A DNA stretch of 64,000 nucleotides from positions 37,246,466 to 37,310,465 of the forward strand of contig CM070512.1 in NCBI GenBank assembly GCA_036346375.1, in the 5' to 3' direction. The DNA comes from Guadua angustifolia. Lineage: Eukaryota; Streptophyta; Magnoliopsida; Poales; Poaceae. The notes under the pieces are model-generated. The model saw only the letters and a list, made by a program, of their open reading frames with translations, ran no database searches and had not been told where the DNA came from. Below, one piece after another: positions 45,125 to 56,240 of this stretch; the first letter of the stretch is position 1, and each line of letters begins with the position of its first letter. Position numbers and translations under genes: made by a program.

Positions 45125-45975
45125 ATGGATTCTTCCAAGGTACTCATTCCAATCCCAGAAAGTAATGATCAGTATTACTTAGGACCGGTAGGGAACCTAG
45201 ATGCCGATACGGTAATTAATGAAGAAATTCCAAGGCTTCCTTTGTCGGCTAAAGGTTACAACGTAGAAGAATGGGGAAAAAGTTTTAGGGCTTGGCCGAC
45301 AGCACTGAAGGGTTGGAGAAGTTGGTACATCCGAGTATCGATAAAGAAGAAATCCGAGGGGAGAGGATGGGCATAGCCGAAAGTGTCTCTGTTATGTTTA
45401 GCCAACCTGAAGTTAATGAGCCCTTGGTGGCCACATACTACTTTTGGTCGACACTTTTAATGCTTTTCTCTTACCTTACCGGGTCCAATCCCCAACTCTC
45501 TGGGACGAGCTGAGTTATCTTGCCTTGAACACGATGGAGATCAGATATCGACCTTCGATAAACCCAAATACAAATTAATCCGATCTAAGGGCGAAGGTTG
45601 GTCAAAATACATCCAGCACAACAACAAAGTAAATGGGCTGGTATCGGACGAAGAGCATGCAACATTTCTAAACCTTTGGTTGGAGAGGTTTCTTTTTTGC
45701 GGTGCATCCCTCAGGCCTACACAAGTCTATCAACTGGTGGTGGAACAACTAGTAGAAGGCCGTCGGCTTGCCCTTGGAAAAATGCTTTTAGGCGCCGTCT
45801 ATCAGATGATGCATGTTATTAGAAGTTGGCTTTTCTCTGGCTTTGCCAAATTCGTTGTTGGCAATGTTGGAGGCCCATTATGGTTTATCCAGCTATGGTT
45901 ATACAGTATTTTCAGCCAATCACTTAATTCTGAGCCTTTGGAAGATTCAGCTTTTCAACGGTACTTCTCGCTAGG
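45125..45975 (+). pseudogene. Plant mobile domain (PMD)-like protein of a retrotransposon, broken
   Basis: Frame starts MDSSKVLIPIPESNDQYYLG at 45125 and follows a TATA box and leader. It then reads EEWGKSFRAWPTALKGWRSW, ESVSVMFSQPEVNEPLVATYYF, and, after frame changes near 45360, 45470 and 45600, ATFLNLWLERFLFCGASLRP, LVEGRRLALGKMLLGAVYQM and GGPLWFIQLWLYSIFSQSLN. This order matches the aminotransferase-like plant mobile domain proteins carried by grass gypsy elements and by MAIN/MAIL host genes. It lies antisense to the minus-strand LTR at 44226-44930, as described for extra ORFs of Tat-lineage retrotransposons. The end at about 45975 meets a GC-rich block, so the C-terminus is lost. Not functional. 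Confidence 0.65.
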
Positions 45976-46560
45976 AGTACCCTCTCCGCCGCATAAAGTG
46001 CGCGTCCACGTGGCGACTTTGGCAATCGAGGCGGCGACCACGGGCTTGCCAACCGGCGTCGGTCCGCGTGGCGCCCGGCGGCAGGTGGCGAGCATGCCCT
46101 CGCCGCTTGGCGCCTACCCACGCGTATCCGGGTACCTAAGGCGACCACGACCGGCTTGGCAGTCGCTTCCGCGCGGCGCGCCATGAAAGGTGTGGGAAGC
46201 TTACTGTCGCGACGGCTTGGCCACCCACGTGGCGGTTCAGCAGATCGCGCTGGCGACTACTACCACGCCAAAGTCGGCCTATGGCGCCCGAAAGCGGTGG
46301 GCGAAAGCACGCCTATGTTCGCCCGGCTACCGATCACGTGGCGGCTCGGGTAACGAGCTGCGACCATGCACTGCCACCAAAGCGTCGGTCCACGGTGGCC
46401 GGGCGAAAGGCTGGGAGACGTCACGCCCCGCCGCGCGCAGATCCACATGGCGGTGGCGGCGCAGCTAAGCGAGACGCCTTACCCGGGCCGCAAGAAGGCA
46501 AAAAGGTGGGCGTGGTGGCCGCCTCGAAGGCTCTTTTCGCTACTGTGACTTTGAGTGTCG
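45976..46560. other. GC-rich block of unknown origin
   Basis: Base composition changes abruptly from about balanced to strongly GC-rich, with words such as GGCGACC, CGTGGCG and CTTGGC repeating irregularly, then drops again near 46560. Several overlapping frames are open on both strands, which is expected from composition alone. I see no domain. It may be the U3 of another LTR or captured host DNA. Confidence 0.4.
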
Positions 46561-47173
46561 AATCTGCGGGCACGCCGCCATGAGTTTATCAGCGCAAGGG
46601 TTTACGCAATAAGCCCATTCCTCGGACGCCTCACACCACCATCATAAAGGTCCCATCCGGCCAATTTGGGCAAAACGCACGGGTAGGCATTTAATGAAAT
46701 TTGGAGGAATGGGGCAAAGCCTGGAAGGAGCATTAAATGTATTTAGATCGACATGATGACTCCTCCTTCTACACCCCGTGCTAGCCTGCCTATATAAGGG
46801 CACTTTCGGGTGCATGGGAAGGGATCGAGATCTCGAACTAGAGAGAGCTAGCAGAAGAACTTGTAACCCCGTAACTACTGTAGACTAGCTCGAGAGACTT
46901 CATATACGAGATTTAGCGGGGCGTAAGCCTATTACCCTTCTCACAAGGGGGCCCCAACTCAGGTAAAATCTTTGTGTTCTTCCTAGTTCAGAGAGCATCG
47001 GACTCCGGCTGCAGGAGAGTTTATAGGGTTTTCACCTCCTCTCGATTAGCCCGCACCCACGAAGACGCCTCCTATCGAACAAAACCGATCATAGACTCCG
47101 GGACTGTGTGGAATTGTGAAGCAGCAGGATGAGGAGGCTAGTGGTTGGTTTCCCGCCAACTCTCCGTTGAGTT
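46561..47173 (+). promoter_or_regulatory. LTR-like promoter and leader, cut by the assembly gap
   Basis: TATATAAGGGC (about 46792) is followed by a leader with 'gagagagctagcagaagaac', 'ttgtaaccccgtaac' and 'ggcgtaagcctattaccc'. This composition is common in the R and U5 regions of grass gypsy LTRs. It ends at the run of Ns. No LTR boundary or partner is visible, so this is a tentative call. Confidence 0.4.
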
Positions 47174-47273
47174 NNNNNNNNNNNNNNNNNNNNNNNNNNN
47201 NNNNNNNNNNNNNNNNNNNNNNNNNNNNNNNNNNNNNNNNNNNNNNNNNNNNNNNNNNNNNNNNNNNNNNNNN
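47174..47273. other. Assembly gap, 100 N
   Basis: Exactly 100 undetermined bases, the usual placeholder for a gap of unknown size. Frames crossing it are meaningless, and features on the two sides may not be adjacent in the genome. Confidence 1.
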
Positions 47274-47416
47274 TGACAAGAGAAAGAAATATCTAAAACA
47301 ACAATAGATACATCACGAACAGAAGAAAATTAGGACGATGAAAAAAGGATGCCGCTAAATTCGGCCTAGAGCTTCAAATCGGAAAAGATCTTGTTTAAGT
47401 TATATTTCTAACTTAT

Positions 47417-47667
47417 TATGCATAGAACAATTGCTCTAAGTCGTTCCCACGACTCTTTTGTTCCTCACGAAGTAAACAAATATGTAATGTGGTGAGACGG
47501 CTTTGAAGCTGTGGATAATACTTCATAATATTGTACAATCCAATGAATGCAACGATGCAAACCACAAGAGCATAATGGGAGAGGAAGCGAAGTGACCTTG
47601 CTTGTGCCATATTGTTCAAACAGGAAAAGAAGGAACAAGATAATAACGCTTAGAATGACAACATGAT
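47417..47667 (-). pseudogene. HAK/KUP potassium transporter fragment
   Basis: HAK/KUP proteins are plasma-membrane or tonoplast K+ transporters. On the minus strand an AG acceptor (above 47667) opens an exon that reads HVVILSVIILFLLF and YGTSKV in one frame. It then shifts to FASSPIMLLWF, to IVAFIGLYNIMKYYP, to FKAVSPHYIFVYFVRNKR, and finally WERLRAIVLC. In this order the pieces match the N-terminal membrane region of the family (around transmembrane segments 4-6). About four single-base frame changes lie within 250 bp. Upstream and downstream exons are not found, and the GTEAM-like motif that would follow is missing. A truncated pseudogene. Confidence 0.75.
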
Positions 47668-47724
47668 CTGGAACAAGCAAACAGAATGTCAGTTTTTTTT
47701 TCTTGCCTTGCAAAATAAAACGGC

Positions 47725-48570
47725 AATAGCTAAAATCGCATGAGCGGAAATGATTAGTATTACAATAGTAGGAAAAATAACCAGTTGTTACCTTGTGTTA
47801 TATTAGAAGATCTTGATTGGATTCCTTGAACAGCTGACAGAACTGAATAATGTTTTAAAAAAGGAAACATCAGGACATTCAAATGAGAATTAATCGCAAT
47901 TTATTGCATTCAAATTCTCTACGTATTAGCATAACACACACGAGTTGTTCGTGAGAACATCACTAAAATGGTTGCCATCCTTTTGACTTTCCCTCCACCC
48001 TTGAAGCACCATTCTGCGCACCAAGGTCAAGAAAGAAGAGAAGGTGGCGAGGAGCTTAGAGACTGTTTGGGAAAAGAAGCGGATGAATAAGAAGAACAAG
48101 CACAACCAATTTGTAGGCTTGGCCGCTTACCGCCTCAGTGGGCATGATGGGAGGGCAGTGCGGAGGTTGGGTGGAGATCGGAGGTTGGAGTATCTGAGGA
48201 CGGAGGCAGATGAGGTCACTTGGTGGAACTAAGGTCTGCCAATGTATCGAAGAGTAGTCTGAGGACGCCAGAGCCCAGAGACAATGCCGATTCACTCTGA
48301 AGAGCGACGGAGGAGGAAGCAAAATCACTTGCAAAATCCGCTCGAGGGGAGAGGAGATCGCTGCAGGCTAGAAAGGGAGGAGAAGATCGAAGCAACACCG
48401 GGAAGGAACAAGAAGAACCACCTACTGAAATCACCGAAATCATGGAAAACTCCGAGAGAAAGATCGATTAAGCAGGAAATCCATACAAAAATAAATTAAA
48501 CTACAGGAGATGCAAGGTAGCAACAAGAATCAATAGTTAAATGCTGACCTAAAACAATGGCGGTGGGGTA
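47725..48570. other. Unassigned DNA beside the HAK fragment
   Basis: 47725-48000 is intron-like and AT-rich. From 48000 to 48450 purine-rich sequence has several short frames on both strands with no recognisable product. No further HAK exon was found. Confidence 0.4.
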
Positions 48571-49495
48571 GGCGTGGGGTGAGGAGAGCAATGGCGGTGG
48601 CGCTGACGCAAGCGAATGGCGAAAGCGCGCGGCGAAGCGCGATGGTGAGGCGCGAGCACCGGAACTTCCGCGGCGTCGCGTCGACGAAGGGCCATTCGGC
48701 GGCAGCCGTGGGAAAGAACGCGAGGAAGCGCGTGTGGTCTCGAGGGCTCCGCGAGCGGAGAAGCGAGGTGGGGAAAGCGCCGCCGCGTCGCGTCGCTGAG
48801 AGTCTCGAAGGGCTCGGCGTGGAGCATCGAGCGGACGGAACGGAGTCGCTCGTGAGATCGATTCATACGATAGAGCCGTCGAGCCAACCGAGCCGAGTCC
48901 GAACGCATAAGCCGAGCCAGCAACGGCGACGTGGCATGGTTCGAATCCGGAAGTCTTCAAACTATAGGAAGGTAGTATTATTATTATTAGTAGGGTATGA
49001 TGCCACACCGTGCACGGCACGTTGCCTTGGTCACGGCTCGAGCCGAGCCGCTGGCTTGGTTCAAAACTCTCCCAGACGTGAACTTTTGTGACATTAGTAG
49101 GGTATGATGCCACACCGTGCACGGCACGTTGCTTGGTCACTTCACATCACACAGTACAGTACTACTGCGCAGCCGCGATATTTCTCTCGAGCCCCATTAA
49201 CTGGCAATTCAATCAGTGAATGCAACTGTACTACACGTACGATAAGTTGCAAGCTCTTTCAAGCCACACCCATCTCATCTTCTCAGCGCCTTCCCTCGCT
49301 CCTCTCTCCCCTCCTGACAACAGACGACGCCGCCACCGTTTCTTGTCGTCTCCAGCGAAGTAGCTTGCCACTAGCGTCCGGATCTGAGTCGCCGGCCGTG
49401 GGAGGGCAACAAGCGAAACCACTGAGTCATGGACTTGAAGGCCTTGCGAAACCACCAATTTAATACGTCAAGGTAACGGAATCCAATGTTATCAA
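48571..49495. other. GC-rich promoter-like DNA, no clear gene
   Basis: Contains CpG-rich sequence (48570-48930) with long but Arg/Ala-rich frames on both strands, a duplicated 48-bp word, and a C-rich leader (49250-49440). The leader is followed by ATG at 49430 (MDLKALRNHQFN) and a possible GT donor near 49475. The last could be a first exon on the plus strand, but nothing downstream supports it. Confidence 0.3.
48986..49140 (+). repeat. 48-bp direct duplication
   Basis: The word 'attagtagggtatgatgcc...' occupies 48986-49034 and 49093-49140, differing by one C. The unit spacing is 107 bp. Confidence 0.9.
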
Positions 49496-51300
49496 CAAAC
49501 ATGGCCGGTCGGAGGAAAAGGCGGGCGCGATTAATGTACAGGGGCGCCAAGCCGAAGTGGTGCCGGACTTCGCGGCGATTTAAAAAAGAACAGAACGTTG
49601 GCTTCGGGCCCAAAAATGAGCGCCGAGGCTTGGAAGGGAGGCTTTCGGGAGCAACCACAGAAATTTCTTTGTTGGATTTGGACTTGGGAAGACCTCGCCA
49701 AAGCGTTGTTTGAGAGCAAAGAAAGCGATTGCCATTTTTGTTCGGGTCCCTCAAACCTAATAAAGAATATTTTAAGAAATATAACCAACTCGATGCAAAA
49801 GTACGCCCACGAGGCTGGGATCACAGGCTACTTTGGAAAATAAAGTTATCAAGCAAAAGGACTTCTTTTTAACCTACATTCACATAATTAAGGATTTTCT
49901 TTGAGCCAATATGCATTAATTTCTTATTTGCCTTTATAATACATATTAATTTTCAAAACACAATTATCTAGCGTTGTCTCTGGAACAAGCGTTTTTCTGG
50001 ATTACCCATAGGTCACAGCCGTGGGAAAAGCTCTGTTAAAACCGCACAAGGCATCCACGGTAATTTTGGTTTTTTCTTTTGTTTTTCGCCAATAACACTA
50101 ATAAAAATAAACTTCCTAACAAAATAAAGCTTTCCGAAGTATAAATATTTGAATCCCTAATCGGGGTTTTGGGCAGCTCGCCCAAAACTGTGGGTTGGTG
50201 GGGGGAAGTTTTCAGTTAAAATTTGTGGGTGGATTGTTGCATTAAGAGGTTTGGTAGATCACTTGAATTTTAGATAAAAAATAAAACTTAATTTATTTTA
50301 TTTTGCCTTAAAGTTTCATCGAAATTTGGGACTGGTCCCCAAAGAGGGCCAAATTAAGACTTTTATACATCGTCCTTTTTACTTTTGTTTTGAAATCCAC
50401 GGTCCAATAAAACCCTTTAGCAATTTTTTAAATATGTTTGTAATGTTATAAAAATATAAGCAAGTAAAAGGAAAGCAAAAATATAAAAGTATTTTTTGCA
50501 AAATGTGTTTATTTCCAATGAAGAATTAAAACAGCATATTTGTGGTCAAAGTTTAAAAGGTTGGTTATCACAAAACAACACAAAAACATTGGAGGGAGTA
50601 ACATTTGTGTAATAAAACTTGAATTCTTTTTTCTGTTCAAACTTAAAATAGAAATTGACATACCAACCAACCGAGCAAAACCCTAAATAACCATTATACA
50701 CCCTTGAAAACAAAAATCTAAAACCCCAAAATACAAAATCTAAATAACCCTCTTTTTTAATTGGTTATCCTTGGAGACAAGAATGGCAATAATCTTATAA
50801 AATTTTTAATTGGACCCATATTAGTAACAATATTCTTTTCCTTCCTTTTTTATCTTCCCCATGTGCCAGGAAGTGAAAGATCCAAATGTACCCACCTCCC
50901 GGATTAAAGGTCTGGGTGCCCACACTTAAATAAGGCCTTTTAAAAAACCAAGATTTCCAAGAAAAAAATACAATTCCCATTGGAACAAAATTTACACCCA
51001 AATCCAAGGTAAGTGGTGGAATTCAAGAAATTAGTGGATTTGTTATAAGATTAGTAGATTACTGTTATTAACAAAAAACTTATTTTTAATTTACAATACA
51101 AGTCTAAAAATGTTAAAATTGATCAAAGGGGAAATTTTGTTTCCCCTCTTAAGTTGGAATTTAAACAAATAATAAACACCTTTCATTATTTTAATATTTG
51201 TGCAATTAAAAAAAAGATGGAAATTCTAAAATATAAAAATTATATATATAAAGAGAATTGAATTCTCAAGGGTCATAAATGCTTCTCCAGAGCTTTTAAA
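49496..51300. other. AT-rich, homopolymer-rich DNA without recognised features
   Basis: Small frames (49486-49843) give no recognised protein. From 49850 to 51240 runs of three to six identical bases are unusually frequent. No LTR, inverted repeat or gene structure was found. It may be decayed transposon or a low-accuracy consensus. Confidence 0.4.
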
Positions 51301-51308
51301 ATCCTTGC

Positions 51309-51486
51309 TGAAATGTAGCTATAGACAAAATTTCGTATTTTTTGAATTTTTTACTATTTGTTTTTGTATTTTCTAACATCATAGCTTTTGGATGCTTCAA
51401 TGCTAATTCCCTCTCTCATTTTAGAAGTTGCAAAAAATAGTAAAAATTCAAAAAAATACAAAATTTTGTCTATAGCTACATTTCAA
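51309..51486. repeat. Fold-back inverted repeat
   Basis: Left arm 51309-51360 (tgaaatgtagctatagacaa...) and right arm 51431-51486 are imperfect reverse complements of each other over about 52 bases, with a 70-base loop. The word 'gcttctccagagcttttaaa' occurs outside the left arm (51281) and again at 51653, and the arm word 'tgtagctatag' recurs at about 51728. It resembles a fold-back MITE with a rearranged partial copy. Confidence 0.65.
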
Positions 51487-51581
51487 CAAGATGAAGTAGA
51501 TGAACCGTTCAAATCTACCTTTCATTCACGGCTTATAAAATACTTTGTGCAAATTGCATTAAGAAAGAGGCACATGGACAA

Positions 51582-51622
51582 TTCTCTCTCTCTATATATA
51601 TATATATATATAGAGAGAGATT
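51582..51622. repeat. TC/TA/GA palindromic microsatellite
   Basis: 'tctctctct', then a run of TA dinucleotides, then 'agagagaga' forms a near-perfect palindrome of about 40 bases. Confidence 0.9.
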
Positions 51623-51849
51623 GCTAATGTGCTCTAGACCACGGATCCTCCGTGCTTCTCCAGAGCTTTTAAAAATCCGTGAAAAAAGGACCATATGTAG
51701 GGAGTTCATCTTCTATCATCTTCTGAAATGTAGCTATAGACCAAAATCAATCGTATTTGAAAGATATGAAAATGACAAACATATAAGAAAGTCTTTTTTC
51801 ACACAGAGTGTATATACTCCCACCTTTAATATACCACTTTAGCGATATG

Positions 51850-53970
51850 TTGTACTTATTTATCACTTTAAGTATACTTCAATAATAATTTTTGGATGGT
51901 CCAATGCAATATAATTGAAAAAATTTAATCGAAGCTCTTTATTTTGTTATATACACTAAAAAATATATAAAATGAGTGTATATACAAATTATACTATAAA
52001 GTGGGGCATGATGAAATTTTTCATAGAATTCACTCTGGAGTATCATATAATCAATATTATAACATCTTTCAACGTCATTCTTGATATACTTAGAACATGA
52101 GTAATCGGATCTGCCAGAAATCATGTACACCATATATGCATGTATGTTCCAATATATGCTTTTGTTGTAAATGTGTGCGTATAAGTGTGTGAGCACGTGC
52201 ACTTGTATATGTACACACACTGCATCTATGCACATCTCTGCAAGTGCACATGAAATTTATTTACTGCATGATATATATACCAGCTTGTGTGTGTGGAGGA
52301 TGTTTAGTGATGAAATTAAGATACTACAGCCAGTATCCATACAGTTAATCGATCATTACGATATATGACAAAACTCCATCTTCCATGCATACAACTTCAG
52401 TATATGGTGATAATACATATGAGATCAAAGAGCTCAGCATACAAACTTACATGTGTAGGGTCTTGGGTGTTATGTAACATTGTTCTCGAATAAAAACAAA
52501 ATAAATAAGGGAGGTGTCACACCAAAAGAAAGTAGATGAATATGGATACGATTTTAAGGCATGTCCAGTAAGTACATTACCGTTGTTTCCTCATGAGCCT
52601 TGACATAAAAAGATTTTTAGTGACATGAAGGAGAGAGAACTCAAGAGACAACCCAAACTATCTCTCGCTCTAACGTATCCTTGGCACAAAGAAACAATGT
52701 AATATTGATTATGTATTTGATGTATGTTAAATATTGTCTCTGCTATTAAAAGTGGTTGTGGGTGGTGGATACAATTATCATATCTACTATTAAAGATGCC
52801 TATTTAAAATTATAAAGCATAAGTCATATATATTTGGGAAATGAACACATTTAATAAAGATGAAACATAAATTTGACTAGGATGACTTGACTATTAACAA
52901 CATTTAAAGTGTAAATTATTGATAACTATTTCCTCCCAATGATATATAATCTTTACTCTATACTATGATTAGTTGAATACCGTGCGTTACAAGCTGATCT
53001 CAAATAAAACCTAATATAAGTTCTAAACTTACGAAACCAATATGCATAAGGTTATTATCCTACATATGGCAGTGTCATACATAATTTGCATCCAATGAAC
53101 ATGCAAGCGTAGAGTCTTGTACACATTTATCCACAAAAGATCCCACTAACTCAAGAGATGGGGAAGTAGATAGCAGACCTACCACCACCACTAAGTCCTT
53201 TTTATAATAGTAAAGATGTGTGATATTCTATATTGCGTGTTATACTAAATAATATAGCATAAATGAAACAATTTTAATAAACAAACATTAAAATTAAACA
53301 TAATTGGAAAGCAGCTCAATCGAGAAAAAAGAGAATCTCTTTGGAGGAGTAGCTAAAGCAACTAACATTGAAAGTTCAAAAATAATCTAAAATTTGGATT
53401 ATACCATATGTTACTGCAACTATATGTTTTTGAAGTCATCACTTTTCTAAGCATGTGACAATATTTTTTTTGCAAATATGACTTCATTCTAAACATAATT
53501 GCAAAAATAGCCCCATCCCGATCGCAGCACTAGCGAACGACCGTGGTAGCCTACCACTCCTCGCCCACGGAAGGAGTTGCCGAGCTATATGACATTGGTA
53601 ACCCGGTGGCCTCTTGGCACTTCTATGGTTGGGAATGGGGGTATTTTGCAAATTACGTTTGGAAGGAGGAGATTTACAAAAAAAGTTTACTATGTGCTAA
53701 AAAGTCCTTGTTTCTATGATTTTTACATATAGTTCTTTCTTATACATATGTTTTTACTATTCAGACAACACAATAGCATATGTATAGCCAAATCATTTAA
53801 ACATGCCTTAAAAATGATGTCCGTATTTGCTATAAAAACAACACAATCATATATGTGTAGCTAAATCATGTACTATATGTGTAACTAAATCATTTAAATA
53901 TAGTTTACATGTAAGTGTACTAGCCACCTTGCTATAAGTTAGGAAATGGCAAGAAAACATGCCGATAGCT
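51850..53970. other. AT-rich intergenic DNA
   Basis: No gene or transposon structure recognised. A short GC-rich island at 53515-53625 stands out but has no coding signal. Confidence 0.5.
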
Positions 53971-53974
53971 CCGT

Positions 53975-54045
53975 GAAAAGTCAAACTGGACTCTACTTGA
54001 CACTTCCTGCAATCTTACTACTGTTTGGCCATAATATCTTCTGTT
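53975..54045 (+). repeat. 71-bp repeat shared with the NLR upstream region
   Basis: It matches 60103-60173 over 71 bases with three differences, all transitions. It contains AGTCAAAC, a W-box-like core in reverse. The second copy lies about 330 bp before the NB-ARC exon. Confidence 0.8.
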
Positions 54046-54712
54046 TGCTCCGATTCAATATGAACTGAACCAAAAAGAAAAAGAAAAATGGACCAGCTAT
54101 TGTGGCTTGGTCATCCTCGTGAATGAAAGCTTGTGATATGATACTGGTCGACCGCCAACCTAATCATCTCGTATGCTCGCTCGCTCCTACGACTTGTCTT
54201 TCTCTCAGCATCACAGTATCACGACCTAATTAATCATGGGAAATTTTCGATTGGATAATATAGGTAGTAAGTAGTGATAGTAGAAATCAAATCTAACAAT
54301 CCATTCTTCAATTTCAATCTAACCATCCATTCCTCAAGGGTTTTTAGACTTTTTATTCATTCATCGAGGGTATTTTAGACTTTTCCTAATTAGTTTCTAA
54401 GTTTTGGATTCAGCGAATACCTAGTGATCTTCAAAGATTCTTATCCATTCATCGCCATTCATTAGGATCACGGGGCGTGTTTTACCGTAAGAGGACAAAT
54501 AGTATGGTGGAATTTTTTACCCTTTTACCCTTGCTGAATTTCTACTACAAATACTACGGTGGTAGTATAACTAGATCTATATTGATTGTAACCATTAGAT
54601 TCAAAGGAATGGACCGCTTATATTGAGTTTAATCCACCGTAAAGAGCTCTTAATCATATGATTGGCCTCTAGCTTCAAGCTTCTGCTGCAATGCAGATTC
54701 TTTTATTACGAA

Positions 54713-55366
54713 TAGGGATGGCAAATACATCCCGTGGGTACGGGTACCCGATGGGTACCCGATGCGATGGGTCCGGTGCAGGTCGAGTTCGGTCAAACCT
54801 CATTTTGGACCCGTGGGTACCCGAACCGGACCGTCTGATCTCACGTGTAAGAGTGTTTCACGTGTAGAGGTTCGAGATAAGGAGATTTCATTGCTCGAGT
54901 TAGGATAGAAAGGCGGCCGCCCAACGGTGATCGTCATCTTCTTTGGCCTTTAGTAGCTTTTACGAGACACGACCAGCCTCTCTCGGCGCCGATGGCGAGA
55001 ACATTAGTACTGCATCGCTGGCGAAAGGCGGTGAGTGGTCGATGAAGCGGGTTACAAAGGAGGCCCGGTACTTTCGGCCTAGCATGGGAGCGCTGAAAGC
55101 GTCGGGCTACGTCTCCAACGTCTTGAAGCGTGCGGGCCGCCCATGTGTAAGCCGTCGGCGAAAAAAATTGAAAAAAAGGCTATCAAATTCCAAAATCTGC
55201 TACGTCGGTAATGGGTGCAGGTACCGTTTGGGTCCGGTATCCATCGGGTTCGGGTCTGCGTCCGAGGTTGGACCCGCCGATGACTTTGGGTTGGTCCTGG
55301 TCTAAATTTGCGTCTCGGGTCCGGGTCCTGCAGAGATCCGGAGGTACCGGACCGTTGCCATCCCTA
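54713..55366. mobile_element. hAT-type non-autonomous element (654 bp)
   Basis: Terminal inverted repeats TAGGGATGGCAA (54713-54724) and TTGCCATCCCTA (55355-55366) are perfect over 12 bases. Each is continued inward by degenerate GGTACCCG and GGGTCC words. The flanking 8-mers (attacgaa, gttctgaa) agree at 5 of 8 positions, a weathered target duplication at best. The interior has a 120-codon frame (54943-55305) with no recognised domain. The TIR style is that of the hAT superfamily. Confidence 0.75.
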
Positions 55367-56240
55367 GTTCTGAACTCACACATCAGGATCAGATGGCTTG
55401 TATTATCTTATTATCTGAAGCACATATGCAAGCTACTATTTATATCATCATGTCTGAATCGAAGCTATAACTTGTAGTGCTCTCAGGGACACCGCCATGC
55501 CAACCACCGCTAATTCGGCTATGCATTGGATTGCATCGCATTGAGCCTGTGACGACTCCGGCATGGTTGACCAAGGATTCCCAGGGTGGTAGTAGCACTA
55601 GCTTTCTCACTTAATTTACCGTCACTGACAAGGCATTTGCAACAATAGTGCAGTAGAGAAAATCTCGCGCTCATCACTGTGTAATAGATTTCCTTCTCGG
55701 AGAATCCACAAGAGAGGGTAAAAAAAATCCGACTAAATGACTTACAGTCCATCATCAGCTGAAAGAATTCAGTATATCTCAAGAGAGGGTAAACAACTGC
55801 ATGCATCTCACTAAATGACCACAATCTTCATCCTCACAGTGCACCAGGTACAACAAAAGTCAAGACTAAAATCTAGGTAACAAAATGAACAAAAACTGTT
55901 GCTTTTTGTACTGATCTGGTCTCCATTTTTAGTTACTTCTTGTACTGATCTGGTTCCCATTTTCAGTTGCTTCTTGGTCTCAGCCCAATTAATTCCTAAC
56001 AACAATGCAAAGTATGGAAGCATTCATGACTATATGACCAGCAAGTCTTATATCATAAGCAATTTTAATTAGACTAGAAAATTTTTCTCCAACTGAAAGA
56101 AGCAGACATGAGATATTTGGTGACAAACAATACCTTGAAATGTCCTCTTGCAACTCACAAGCACTATGTCCCTCCATTGTTTCTCCTGCATATTGAATCA
56201 AAAGAAAATAGTTCATATTATTGGAAGGTACAATCAGTGC
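55367..56240. other. Unassigned DNA downstream of the hAT transposase
   Basis: No recognisable frames. The word 'cttgtactgatctggt' occurs twice within 45 bp (about 55903 and 55937). It could be the 3' flank or 3' part of the minus-strand hAT element. Confidence 0.4.

Noticed and set aside
45924..46583. Five overlapping frames in the GC-rich block
   Set aside because: Open on both strands in several frames, as expected from composition; no recognisable protein.
47046..47307. Reading frames through the run of N on both strands
   Set aside because: They exist only because undetermined bases contain no stop codon.
48496..49140. Long overlapping frames (170-214 codons) on both strands
   Set aside because: CpG-rich composition keeps several frames open simultaneously; no domain, no splice context, and a direct duplication runs through them.
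51240..51850. Helitron end
   Set aside because: There is a hairpin, but no CTRR-type terminus next to it and no Rep/helicase sequence anywhere.
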